From Funneliformis mosseae (Eukaryota; Glomeromycota; Glomeromycetes; Glomerales; Glomeraceae): 27,722 nt of DNA. The position numbers and the translations under genes were made by a program. The stretch spans positions 1 through 27,722 of the forward strand of contig CAJVPP010000687.1 in the NCBI GenBank assembly GCA_910592005.1. The letters are read 5' to 3'. A model generated the notes under the pieces. The model was given only the letters and a program-made list of their open reading frames with translations, did not search any database and was not told the DNA's origin. Positions 1 through 12,105 of this stretch are shown here, piece after piece; the first letter of the stretch is position 1; the number at the start of each line of letters is the position of its first letter.

Positions 1-3000
1 TTTTTTATTTAATAGCCAATCAATTATAATTTTAAAAATATAATTCAAAAATATTTTATTTATAAAATGCTGAAAAATACTCATTGTAAAGTAATAAATA
101 AAATAATTTTTATATATGAAAATGCAAAAAACATATAAAAAAATAGTTGCTTATACTTTAAAATGAAAAAAGTTTATCATGTTTTAAAAATTTTTTTAAT
201 ATCTAAAATCTATAATTGATTAGCTATCAAATAAAAAAAAATCAGATGATTTTTATTAAAAATTAGTAAACATTTATGCAACCTGAAGATCTTCAATTTT
301 ACTATAAATTACAAGTAAAAATTTATAAAATCCGGTAATTTATTGTAAGGCAGTGTATATCTATACCTGGTATTTATTTGTTTGCTTGCTTAAAATTTGA
401 GTTGATATATGATTGGTTCCTTTCATTACACTTATACTTTAAACTTAATAATAGTTTTCAAAACTGTTCTCTAGTATTAAAAGTAAGTTAAAATTAATTT
501 TATTACATATTTATTTAATTTATTCATTAAAAATAAAGGTTTTTTTTATTAATTAACTGAGTATTACATTTATTTAATAATATAAATTTATTTTGTAGGA
601 AATATGTAATAAGCTAAATTTACATATTTCTAAAATAATATTTTTTTAGTTTAATATAAATTTTTTGTATTAATTTTATAAAACTATTGATTATCTAACA
701 TAATCTATATATAAATTAATTAAAAAAGACCTTTTAATAAATTAAAATTATAATCATAGAAGAATAAACACATTTTAATAATGGAAAAAATATTGTAATA
801 TAAACTTTAATAATTCTTAAAGAAAATAATTTTACTTTATCATTTGAAAAGATTATTATAACAATTAAATATATAAAATTTAAAATTAATGATAAAATAA
901 TAGAATTGTATTTTAACTTTAAAATATAATAAATTATATATAATATTTGAATTTAATTATTTGTGCTTGTGATGAAATATTAATTTTGTATAATAGTTAT
1001 CATAGATTAGTTTAAATAATTTTAAATTTGATAAAAAAATATACAGTTGAAAAAAAATAAATATAATTATAAAATAATGAAAGCAATTTTTCTAATTAAA
1101 TTTTTAATATTAATAATTCTATTTTTTATGATAATAATGATAATGAAAATTAACAAAAAATTAATGAAATAGAATTTAATAGATAATAATGCTTATCAGT
1201 ATATTATATTTTTATTAGATATTTTAGTTCCTATTTTAATTAAATTAAACTTACCTATTTTAAAAATTGATAATAAAATTAAAATAAAATTAAGTGAAAA
1301 CGTAAAAAAAGTAGGATGTAAGTAAAGCATATAATATTTATTATATATATTTTTAATGAGAGTAAAGTTATTTTGAATTCTTTTTATTAATATATATATA
1401 ATTTTTATTTTAGATATTATTTTATATATGTGTTATTTATTAATTTATATATTATAATATTTGTTTATATATGAGAAAAAATTTTATAATTTTTTATTTA
1501 TAGTATCAGCCAATAAACTTGAACAATTAAAATGAATATAAAGATTTAAGTTAAACAATTTAATATATTAATTTATTTTTTCTAATAATTGAAAATTTAT
1601 AGCATTAGTTTTGGAGATTAATATTGCAATATCAAATTATTTTTATTTGTATTAAATTATTACAAAAATAAGTGATATAATATAAATAAATATAGTTAAA
1701 TTCAAAAAAAATACATATATTTAATATTGTATTTTTATGTATTTATTTAATAAAATTTATTTAATAACAAACAAAAATTATTATAAGATACAAAAATCTA
1801 ATACTTTTTAAAAAATTAATTAAAATAATTGGATTCTTGATATTCTTGATGAATTATATCTTATGTTACAAATTTTTAATATGTATTTTTTAATGTTTAT
1901 TTTATAACTTATCAAATAAAATGAATTTATAAATATAACACAAGCTTTAATAATTGCAAAAATGAAAACCTTTAAGCTTATTTTGAATTTTATCTTTTTT
2001 TTTATAAGAAATAGTAAATAGGATTGAATATTACTTATGAGTTCTGATAAAAAAAATATTAAAAGGCTTTCAGATAGCAAATTTGTTTAATAAATAATAA
2101 GCTGCAAAAGAATAAATATTGAAAATTTTTGTTATAAATTTTATTAACTTTATAAAACCACACGCCAAAACTAATAACAAACGAGAAGTCTAATTAATCT
2201 CAATTAATGTAAAACAATAAATTCATATTTTTTTATTTTATTATTAGTATTATAAATAGTATTAATTAATATATTTATATATAAAAATCATTTTATATAT
2301 GTATAAATTTATTCAATATATATTGTGAGATCTAAAACAAAAAAGAATAATATTATAAAACTTTTCAATATCAAATATAGAAATAAAATATTACTAATAG
2401 GTAAAATTTATTAAATGATTAATAATAAATTATAAAATAATTCATATAAATGCTTTTTATTATTTATTTTTAAAGGAATAATAATAGGTAGAGGAAAATC
2501 AAAAAAAACTTGTAATTTATGATATTTTATTATAAAAATCAATAATTGTATTATTAAATATATAATACTTTAATTAAATATACTTAAAAATCAATAGGAA
2601 TTAAAGCTTAATAATAGATTTTATAGTGATTAATATATATATATATTAAAAAATTAAAAATTTAACAAAGTTATAATATTTTTATTTTTTAGTTTCTATA
2701 TAATTCTATAAATTTTATTTTATAAAAAAAAGTGAGATAATAATTTATCTGATTTATCAATTCTAATTTTCTTCATAATTTTTTTATATAATAAATTAAT
2801 ATTAAAACTTAATAATATTTAAAATAAATAAACAAATTTTACATTATCTTTCACAAAATCTTTTACATTAATATTAAACTCAAAATATATTGAATCATAT
2901 AATAATAACATATCAAAAATTTTTATTTTATATATATACTTTTTTTTAGCAAAAGGTAACATTATATATTTTATATTAACACATATATGCATATTTTTGT

Positions 3001-4660
3001 CTGATGTTTTTTGCTATTCTAATTTTTATTTTAAATAAAATATTTAATTATTTATATTCTTAATCACCTTCAAATTACAAGTATATTTTTTTTTTAAGCA
3101 GAAAGATATTAAAAAGTTGATTTATTATAAAATAAAATAATAAATAATCCTTTAGAAAAAAGCTTTATTTTAATTTTTTACTCTAAGTTTACTTCTATAA
3201 AATTATAAGCATACTTTCAATTGTATAAAAAAGAATTTTTAAATTGATAAATATTATATAAAAAAAGAATTAAAAAATATAAGTAAAGTATTATTTTATT
3301 AAATAAATATTTTTTTTATGAATAGAGAACAAAGTAAATAAACAAATAACATTATAAAATAAAACATATAATAAATAAATGAATATGTTAAAAATTTATA
3401 TTAGCTACATAATAAAAAATGATAAAAAAAGAAAAGGTAGATGCAGTTTCTAACTCAGATAATTATGAGTAACTAATCATATGTTATATATAATATGATA
3501 AAATATTTAGGAATATGATTACATGTTATTTATATAAGGAATAATTCTATTAAGCCTAATATACTCATATAGTTTACTATATGATTTATATAAAGGTGAT
3601 ATATATTAAATTTTTAAAAAAGATTTTATATATAAGACCTTTGCAATAGAAGGAGAGAAACAGCTGAAAAAGGTTAATTTGATATTTATATACTAAATTT
3701 TGATTTTTGAATCAAAATATGTTAAAGTTTTTTACATTAACTTATATTTTAATAAATTTAGTATAATAAAACTTTACTTTATTAATCTCTTTATATAATA
3801 AATTTATTTACTCAAAAAAAAATTTTATAATGATTCAGTTCAATAAGTTTACCTATATTTATAATTAAAGAAATCCAAATTCCTAAGATTCTATATCGAT
3901 CAATCACCTTTTTACTCTAATTCTACAATGATCACTTCTTATGGCAAAAAATCAAAAAGCATTTATCTAGTACTAATAACCGAAATCATTTATCTTGCAT
4001 TAATGACAATATTAACCTAAAACTTAATTCATGAAAAAGGTTCGGTGCTCACATAAAACGTATACAATAATAATACATTATTAATAATTACTTTAAAATG
4101 ATATTTCATAAAAAAAAACCTAAAATCAAAATAATGTATTTTTTGAAAATGATACATTTTCCCACTACTTTATTTTACTTTCTTGACTTTCCCAATTATA
4201 TTTAAATTAAAGAAAAAAAAAGTCGTTCACCACGTAAAAGTTTACTCTTTTCTCTCAAAATCTCAAAATCTTTTTTTTTTTTTTTTTTATTTATAAATAA
4301 ATTATAATATAACTCGAATGAACCAATTAAATTGAAGTAATTCGTAATTACATTTTTGTTGTATATAATTACTTGTTTTAGATATCAAATAATTATGCGT
4401 GAATGGGTAAGTTCTCAACCTTGTTCTATTTACAATATTCTTAATCATATTGATGTATAAATAATTATTCGTTATTTGATATTAATAGTGTATATGATAA
4501 TGCAAACCTATGTAGATATATTTATAATGATTCGTTCGTAAGGATTAAAAAAAAAAGAAAAATAGTCTTAGGTTGGTTGGTTGGAATTCATAGTAATAAG
4601 ATTAAATTTCCCTCGAATCTCAAATATTATGTTAAAAAATAAAAATCTTAGATTATTCAT
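1..4660. other. AT-rich gene desert
   Basis: Almost pure A/T sequence with stops in every frame at short intervals; no open frame here has protein-like composition or a recognisable motif. Homopolymer runs (for example the T-run near 4271-4288) and short AT palindromes are common. The part nearest the bHLH gene (about 3840-4660) is slightly less AT-biased and is probably its 3' flank. The stretch may hold old transposon remains too decayed to recognise by eye. I see no RNA gene. Confidence 0.75.
3689..3765. repeat. imperfect inverted repeat, MITE-like
   Basis: TATACTAAATTT at 3689-3700 is matched by its exact reverse complement AAATTTAGTATA at 3754-3765, and complementarity continues inward with mismatches (CAAAATATGTTAA against its partner arm). 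The result is a 77-bp foldback inside the desert. No clear target duplication is visible, so it may be a small decayed foldback element or chance in AT-rich DNA. Confidence 0.4.
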
Positions 4661-6957
4661 TCATGTAATGGTTTGCTGCTTATCATCTCCAACATCAGCA
4701 ATATTTTTTTTCTTTGTTTCTTCTATTTTCTGCCTTTTCACTCCTTTAAGTTCATCTAGTTCATCTATCAACTTTCGAATAATTTCATCCTTTTCTTTAG
4801 ATTTTTGTTCAAGTTCCACAATATGATCATGTGCTATAAATAAATAAACATGTAAATATAGTAAAAAAAATTGCTTAAAAATGACAAATTTACACTTTAT
4901 TCTTACCTCTCTTTAGTAAGAATAATTTGCTGACATTTTTAATAGACCCATCGCCAGACTTTCCGTCAGACTTTCCATCACCAGACTTTCCATCACCAGG
5001 CTTTCCATTACCAGGCTTTCCGCTGCCAGACTTTCCATTATTACTTTTACTAGCGTTATTAGTATTTCCATCATCACTGTTATTTTTATTTAACATTGAA
5101 TGATAAGGTACAACTTTTTTCAATTCATCAAAACTCTGTTTCAATGAATCTCTACGCTTTTGTTCAGCCGCTTTATGAGTTGTGCGTCGAGATTCTAAAC
5201 TCGAATGTACATCTGATGGATATGAAATTCCGAGGGACCTTTAAAAAAAATCAAAAAAAAACTGAATTATTACTGCAAAAAAAAAAAAAGAAATAATAAA
5301 TATATATATATATATTTTTATATATTTTTCCTTACTGCGCCGTTCCTTCTAGAATGCTTCTATAATTTGATTTATTTGCTAATTTTTCAGCAACTTCATC
5401 TGCTAGTACACCTGGTAACTTGGGTTTAAGGTTTGGACTTATAGTTGGCTTCAATGTATGAGGACTCTTTAAATGAACTGAAGGTCCAAGCGCCAATGGG
5501 GATGATGCATTTGGATTTGAACGCATTGGTTTTCTACCAGATGCTCCGGATGTAGAGGCTGATAGAATCGGTGACGTTGTTATTGGAGACATTCCTGGTA
5601 TGATAGATGATATAGTTGGTGAAATCAAGTCATACATGTAACAAACTAATATGATGTATTGTTGTCCCACCTGTTCCCGTAGTTGCGATCATATTTGTAC
5701 GAATTTGATTCAATTGAGTTGGAGGAGTCGGTGCAATGAAAGTAGATTGATCTTTTGAAAGAGACTGTAACTTTTGAGATTGTTCTTGTTTCTTTTGCTG
5801 GTCTTTTGGTAATTGTTTTTGTGAATTAGGTTTTAGATCGATCTGACTCGATTTTGGTGAATTTGGTTGTTTATTCTTCAATTTCATTAATGAGGATGGT
5901 GTTATCGGAGCTATCTTAACTGAAAATGAAGATGACGACGATTCATTTGAAAGGATATTTGTTGATGAGTGTGTATTCATAACATCTGACACCAAATTAC
6001 TTCCTAGGTTCAAATTCGGCATAGTATCTTGCATAGAAGATGCTATTGAAGTTTCAACCATGTTATTCAACAAAGGTGATGTTAACTCTAACAATGAGGA
6101 CATTGTAATCGAGTTATTACTAGAAAACTTATTTGGCGAACCTGTCATGAAACTTGTGATCGCATTATTCTGTCCATTTGCGCTATTGTTATTGTTATTA
6201 CCGTTAGAATTATTGTTTCTGTTAGGATTTGTAAAAGAAGATTTCCTTCTTATTGACATGGAATTGTTGTTATTCAAAGAAACCTTTATAGGAGAATATC
6301 TTGCTTTGTGACTCTGACGTCTAGCCGGAGAATTGGAAGTGATATTCATGGATGAATCTGGAGGTAAAGTAGGTGAGATTTGAGGGGATAGAAGGCCAGC
6401 AGGAATATAATTGTGTAAGAATGGCACACCAGAAGATTCAGCTAAAGCTGGTGATTCTAATGGTTCGAAGTAGAACTGTGTAAAATATATATAAATTAAT
6501 CCGGTTAATCATTTGATTTGTTTTGAGAAGGCAAATAAAAAGCGTAAAAAAAAAAAAAATAAGAAAAAAAAAATAAAATAAAATAAAAATGAACCTCATC
6601 ATCTTGAAAGGTATCTTCCATAGTCAAATGACCAGAGTTAGGTAACATATTATATGGAGACATTATTAAAGACTCGGGACATACAGCATTATTATCACAA
6701 CCTTCGGGAGTAGGTAACATATTATTTGATAATGAATAAGAAGAAGAAACTGTGGCCATCAAGTGAGAATTTTGTGAAGTTAAATTCGTTGACACTAATG
6801 AACTTGTGGCGGAACCATTATTTCTATTGCTGTTTGTTGTTTGTCTTTGTTGGGAATGAGATTCACTTATAGGTAAAAAATAAACTTGAAAATTAAGATC
6901 AACTTCATTAGAATTGGAGTTTAAACCTGAAGCGTCAAAATTTGAATAAGTTTCCAT
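4661..6957 (-). CDS. bHLH-zipper transcription factor, Mlx/Mondo-like
   Basis: Five exons by my splicing: 6957-6595, 6475-5671, 5594-5336, 5238-4907 and 4833-4661, giving 643 residues with phases matching at every GT-AG junction. Residues 1-475 are low-complexity Asn/Ser/Pro/Gln sequence, likely disordered and possibly transactivating. The basic region (about 493-505, RRTTHKAAEQKRR) has His497, Glu501 and Arg505 in the class B pattern that reads CACGTG E-boxes. AEQKRRDSLKQSFDEL resembles the animal Mlx/Mondo group most closely. Helix 1 runs to about V519-P520. The loop is about 55 residues with Gly-Lys repeats, far longer than usual. Helix 2 (about 578-594) is split by the last intron, and leucines at 594, 608 and 615 fit a short zipper. 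It should bind DNA as a dimer in the nucleus. The start is the first ATG of a long open exon. USF-, MITF- or Cbf1-type assignment is possible; the bHLH call is firm, the subfamily less so. Confidence 0.85.
4954..5040 (-). repeat. 15-bp tandem repeat coding the HLH loop
   Basis: Six tandem units lie inside the bHLH gene, five of 15 nt and one of 12 nt. On the minus strand they encode Gly-Lys-Ser/Pro-Gly-Asp/Asn pentapeptides, and they vary mainly by single-base changes. The array sits between helix 1 and helix 2 and stays in frame, including across the shortened unit, which suggests selection for reading frame. Length polymorphism is likely. Confidence 0.85.
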
Positions 6958-8228
6958 GTCTTAAAAACTTGAAAAATATCAATTGAATCCGATAATAAGC
7001 AAGGACATTTGATTTTAAAGCGAACACCACTAAAAAAATAAAAGGAAGAAGAGAGAAAAAAAATTTTTTCACCTAGTTGACGAATGAATTTATAGGAAAA
7101 ATAATTATTTATATTGTGAAAGTGTTTGCCTAACTAATTCATAATAAGAAATACTAATAAGTGATACGTGATACCAAACGCAAAATTGATTGACATCCGC
7201 CAATTTTATGAACCTAAAAATATATTTAGTTAGTTCAACTAGAAGTTAATTGTGGATTTACATGAAACATAATATTACCAAAAAAATTTACCCGACATTA
7301 AACCAAATTTTGGTCAGAAATTTTCACCAAAAGCCTTAAGTCAACTTTTTGATGTTTAAATAAAAACATGATAGTCATGATAGTCATAAGAACATATGAA
7401 CATGTTGAAAGATTGGAAAAGAGCAGAGAAAAGGTTTATATAATTCCAAAGATATCTATCTTTATCTTCGAGTTATATATGCACGAGGTATGTCATTCAA
7501 TTTCAATTGAATGTTGAAGCATAAGATGTTTATTATCTGAAAATCCTCAAGGGGGGAGAGAGACATAAGGAATTAATTAAGATTTTATTTGTTGGGGGGC
7601 ACTTTTTAAGTCAAAAAAAAAAAAAAAAAATCATCATTTAAAAGATTAGTTCACTATCAGTCATAGATATCCTTAATTTGGTAAATCGCAATTTTTTTAA
7701 TATCGAGGAAATTAATTATGTTGAAAAACTTATAAAAGGCACCCAGAACGCCCTGTTGTTTGTTTTTAGCTGGTCGTTTATTTTATTGCCTTTTTATCAT
7801 TTTCCGTGTAAAAATTTAATTAAAAGTATTTCTCTTTTTTTTGTACATCGCATGTCAAATTATGGACGTCTTGTGTTCGTTTAAGCTTTAAAAATCATGT
7901 TTAATTGTTTCTCAAATCCAAAATGGATTTGATAAATAGAATGGTTTTAAATAAAATTCTCCCATTTCACTCTTTATTCTAAAGAAAATTTTCGCTCAAA
8001 AAATTTTCCGAAGATTATCATCCAAAACTTGTGGCTTTTTTCATACAATGATAATCGATAATATGAGATATACCAAATTTAGAAATTTAGATCGGGACAA
8101 AAAAGATCAATTGTTGATTATTCAATTTACAAACAAAAAATTTGACGATGATTTACGTATGAATGTCAGGTGCTCGGGCAAAACGGGAATTTGCCTAAAA
8201 TTATTAGTATCAACAGTTTTGAATATAT

Positions 8229-8244
8229 GACCGGATGACCGGAT
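8229..8244 (+). promoter_or_regulatory. tandem GACCGGAT direct repeat upstream of ACO2
   Basis: Two exact adjacent copies of GACCGGAT lie about 165 bp before the ACO2 start codon, in otherwise AT-rich DNA. CGG-containing pairs are typical of fungal zinc-cluster activator sites, so this is a candidate operator. No binding factor can be named from the sequence. Confidence 0.35.
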
Positions 8245-8381
8245 AGCTTCTTTTATAATTGTTCCCTTTTTCCCTGAGATTGGCGGATAATCATATAAAA
8301 AGGGGTGTTACAGTGCATCAATGAGACCATAAGTTTTCATCATTGAATTTTTTTTTTTTTTCATTTTACTAGAATATTATC

Positions 8382-8407
8382 CCTTTTTAAATCACGATTT
8401 AAAAAGG
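8382..8407 (+). promoter_or_regulatory. perfect 11-bp hairpin abutting the ACO2 start codon
   Basis: CCTTTTTAAAT at 8382-8392 and ATTTAAAAAGG at 8397-8407 are exact reverse complements around a CACG loop. The hairpin ends 3 nt before the ATG at 8411, so it would lie in the 5' leader of the mRNA if transcription starts upstream of about 8380. A stem so close to the start codon could reduce initiation, or the palindrome could be a DNA-level protein site. Confidence 0.55.
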
Positions 8408-8410
8408 AAA

Positions 8411-11400
8411 ATGTCTAATATGACATTATTTTTAACTAAAAGATATCATGAGGTATGTAATTCTTGTGGCAAACTAAAATTTTTGAATCAATCATGTGAT
8501 GACCGATCAACCTTTTTTTTTTTTTTGCCGAAAAAAGTTGGCGCAAATTAGGCCAACTCTATTATCAAGAATATCAAATCGAATTCATTATAGGAATATG
8601 GCATTAATGACTAATCGCCCAATTCCACCTGTAAAAGATTGTGCAAAAATTACTCCACCTTATGAAAAATTAATTAAAAATTTAGCTTATGTTCAAAAAA
8701 AAATACTTAAAGACAGACCATTAACTCTTTCAGAAAAGATTTTATATGCTCATTTATGGAATCCTCATGAATATGATGGTGGGATTGTTAGGGGTGAAAC
8801 TTATTTGAAATTGAAACCTGGTAAAGGATTTTTTTAAAAAATTTTTTTTTGTAAAAGTGATTACGCTCACGTGACTTCAATGGATAGATCGTGTTGCCAT
8901 GCAAGATGCTTCGGCACAAATGGCAATTTTACAGTTTATGCTTGCTGGAATGCCTACAACTTCGGTCCCATCATCAATACACTGTGATCATTTAATCGAG
9001 GCATTCCAAGGTGCTGATAAAGATGTCGAGGTATATAGATATATATAAATATGAACTTAAAGGATGCTTAGCTGAATTCTTTATTTATTTATTATAATTC
9101 TTATTATTATTTAGACTGCTAAATCTGTGAACAAGGAGATTTTTGATTTCTTACAAAGTGCATCCGAAAAATATGGTATAGATTTTTGGAAGCCGGGAAG
9201 TGGTATTATTCATCAGATTGTATTAGAAAACTATGCTGCTCCTGGTGGACTCATGCTTGGAACAGGTTGATTTATCAAATAACATCAATTTTTTTCTACT
9301 TTGAATTCATTTTAATCGAGTTTTATAAATAAATTATTTATTTACTAGATAGTCACACGCCAAACGCTGGAGGGTTAGGCATGGTCGCCATTGGAGTTGG
9401 TGGTGCTGATGCTGTTGATGCAATGGCGAATATTCCATGGGAACTTAAAGCGCCAAAGATCATTGGAATTAAGTTAAATGGAAGATTATCTAAATGGGCA
9501 AGTCCAAAAGATGTTATCTTACATCTAGCCGGGAAATTGACTGTTCGAGTGAGTCAAGTTTATGATGCATGAAAGTTTTTGGTTGAAATTTCTTTCAGGC
9601 TCTAATTTATATAAGTTGATGATGATTGATCCTAGGGAGGAACAGGACATATTATCGAATATCTTGGATCTGGGTCTGAAACTTTATCATGCACTGGAAT
9701 GGCCACAATAGCTAATATGGGGGCAGAAGTAATAATATTTATTTATGATATATTTATTTAAAATTGATGAATTTTTTTTTTGATTAACTAAAATTTATCT
9801 TCCGTTAGGTTGGTGCAACGACTTCCGTGTTTCCATTTAGCGATAGCATGTATTCATATTTAACAGAAACAAGGAGACATCAGGTTGCCGAAGAGGCATT
9901 AAGATATGCTTCATATCTCAAAGCTGATGGCAACGTACAATATGATCAATTTATAGAAATGAACTTATCCGAGCTTGAACCTCATATTAATGGACCTTTT
10001 ACGCCAGATTTGTCGACTCCACTTAGTAAATTTGCTGAAGTAGTTGCAAAGAACGGTTGGAAAGATGAAGTTAAAGTTGGTCTAATTGGAAGTTGCACTA
10101 ATAGTAGCTATCAAGTAATTATTATATTTAAATTTTTTTCTTTTCTTTTTTTTTTGTTTAAAAAAAGACATTAAATAATTTTTTTGGAAAAAATTTAAAT
10201 AGGATATGAGCCGTGTTGTAAGTTTAGCAAATCAAGCATTAGTTAAAGGAATACAACCAAAGGGAGATTTTTTTATAACGCCTGGAAGTGAACAAATTAG
10301 AGCCACGATGGTAAGAGATGGACAAACTGAAGTACTAGAACAAGTTGGTGGCAAAGTTTTAGCTAATGCCTGTGGACCTTGTATAGGTCAGGTAATTATA
10401 ATCAAATTATAATCAAGTTAGCATTTTTTTTGTGAAAAAAAAAAGACTTTTTAACGCCAGGTATCTTGCTTGTTTAGTGGAAAAGAACTGGTATCAAAGA
10501 AAACGAAGAGAATGCTATCCTTACTTCGTTTAATCGTAATTTTAGAAGCAGAAATGACAATAATCCTGGGACAATGAATTTCTTGGCTTCTCCAGAAGTA
10601 GGGATCTTTTATAAATTTAATTCTTATTCGGCTAATATTATTATCTATTCCAACATATTCCAACATATATCTTTTGATGTAGATTGTTACAGCTATGATA
10701 TTTGCTGGAAAATTATCATTCAATCCTATGGTAGATACTTTAATAGATAAAGATGGAAAGCCATTTAAATTCCAAATTCCACATGGTGACGAATTACCTC
10801 GTCAAGGATTCGAATCTGGTTCGTTAATTGATTAAGATTCATTAAAAACTAGCCGAATCTAATCTATCTTCCTTTTCATAGGTAACGAAGATTTAGAACC
10901 AATAATTACATTTGGCAATTCATCAACAGAGATCACTATATCTGAAGATTCCAATAGGCTTCAAAAATTAAAACCATTTGCTTCATGGCATGGAGATGAA
11001 TTTAAAGGAATGAGAGTATTAGTTAAAGTTAAGGGAAAATGTACAACAGATCATATATCAGCAGCCGGGCCTTGGTTAAAATACAAGGGACATTTAGAAA
11101 ATATTTCAAATAATACTTTAATAGGAGCATTAAATTCTGACAATGAAAAGGTTAATGTTGTAAGAAACATTTTAACTGGAGAGGTAAATTTGTCAATTTT
11201 GATAATGGTGCAAGATTTGATTATGTTAAAAAATTTGTCTAAATTTAGTTTGATTTTGAAATAGGATGGAAGTATACCAGATGTTGCACGTCATTACAAA
11301 GAAAATAATGTTTCGTGGATAATTATAGCTGATGTGAGTGCTGTATAAAATTTTATTTTTTAAAAAAAAAATCTTCAATTTAAATAATTATCATTTTTTT

Positions 11401-11772
11401 TTTTAGCATAATTATGGAGAGGGATCAGCAAGAGAACATGCCGCGTTGCAAGTTAGATACTTGGGTTGCCCATTAATTATTTCTAGGTCGTTTGCACGTA
11501 TTCATGAAACAAATTTAAAGAAACAAGGAGTATTACCTTTAGTCTTTAAAAACGAAAAAGATTATGAATTATTTTCTGGAGGAGATATAATTGAAACGGT
11601 TGGAGTTGTTGGATTGGAACCCGGTAAAGATGTCATTATTAAAGTTAAAAAATATGGAAATGGAAATAATTTTGAAGTAGTGACAAAACATACTATGTCA
11701 AAGGATCAAATTGAATGGTTCAAAATGGGTAGCGCTTTAAATCTTATTGCTAATAAGCAAAAAGAATGCTAA
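8411..11772 (+). CDS. ACO2: mitochondrial aconitase ACO2-type (homocitrate/citrate dehydratase)
   Basis: Thirteen exons: 8411-8452, 8538-8820, 8888-9030, 9115-9265, 9349-9548, 9636-9728, 9809-10114, 10203-10391, 10478-10597, 10683-10818, 10882-11183, 11265-11333, 11407-11772. They encode 799 residues, close to yeast Aco2 (about 790), and all phases agree. The 4Fe-4S ligands are Cys400 (GSCTNSS), Cys463 and Cys466 (ACGPC), with the 63- and 3-residue spacing of the family. [11 protein letters not shown] and [14 protein letters not shown] mark the C-terminal swivel domain. The first 40 residues are rich in Arg, Ser and Leu, with only one acidic residue, as expected of a mitochondrial presequence. 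ITPPYEKL near the N-terminus and [11 protein letters not shown] near the C-terminus match ACO2 better than ACO1; ACO2-type enzymes dehydrate homocitrate in fungal lysine synthesis and can act on citrate. The acceptor of intron 1 (AAAAAAG) is weak, so the presequence is the least certain part. A candidate AATAAA lies at 11925. Confidence 0.95.
8867..8874. promoter_or_regulatory. palindromic E-box TCACGTGA in ACO2 intron 2
   Basis: TCACGTGA is the extended E-box favoured by class B bHLH-zipper proteins. It lies in the second intron of ACO2, the gene divergently paired with a predicted class B bHLH-zipper gene. I found one other CACGTG in the window (22590-22595). Function is inferred only. Confidence 0.3.
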
Positions 11773-12105
11773 AAAAAACATGGGATTTTATATTAATTAA
11801 CTAGAGTGGCTTTGATTTGAGTGGTGCGCAGAAGTTGCCACCACCATCGTGCTTTTTGTTTATGCCGATTATTTTTGTAATATATATTTTATTATTGTTA
11901 TTTTATTTATTTTTTTTTTTTTGAAATAAAAAATGTTAGAAAATTGAAACGATTGTCAAATATCATAAGTTTTAAAAATAAATGGTCAGCGTGACCTGAT
12001 CGGTTGAGTTTGGTTAGATAAAATTTTGTTGCAAGTTAATGTGTTATTGTGGCTTTGAGTTTATCATGGGAAAGATACTTTGAGAGTTTCGTGGGTGGTG
12101 ATCTT
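11773..12105. other. ACO2 3' flank
   Basis: This stretch holds the ACO2 trailer with an AATAAA at 11925-11930, and a short less AT-rich segment near 11810-11870 without a coding signal. From about 11990 the composition becomes that of the helicase remnant that follows, so the element it came from may begin here. No gene is visible. Confidence 0.5.

Larger units (their letters stand above)
6958..8410. other. divergent intergenic region between bHLH and ACO2 genes
   Basis: This 1.45 kb separates two divergent start codons, so both promoters should lie here. It contains A/T homopolymers (for example the A-run ending near 7630) and two short open frames (7678-7884 and 8048-8230) without recognisable domains, which I treat as chance. 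A direct repeat (8229-8244) and a hairpin (8382-8407) near the ACO2 start are listed separately. No other structure is evident. Confidence 0.6.

Noticed and set aside
1820..2080. Minus-strand hydrophobic frame of 86 codons
   Set aside because: The Ile/Phe/Leu/Lys-rich product is what AT-rich noncoding DNA gives; there is no motif or supporting context.
6060..6311. Leucine-rich plus-strand frame opposite the bHLH gene
   Set aside because: It is antisense of the Asn-rich exon 2; poly-Asn codons read backwards give leucines.
7678..8230. Two short plus-strand frames upstream of ACO2
   Set aside because: They lack recognisable motifs, the first does not start with ATG, and both lie in the expected promoter region.
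8382..8407. Iron-responsive element before ACO2
   Set aside because: The stem has no CAGUGN loop and no bulged C, so it is not a canonical IRE despite the position.
10451..10723. Minus-strand frame inside ACO2
   Set aside because: It is antisense of ACO2 exon 9 and the following intron, whose plus-strand product matches aconitase residue by residue.
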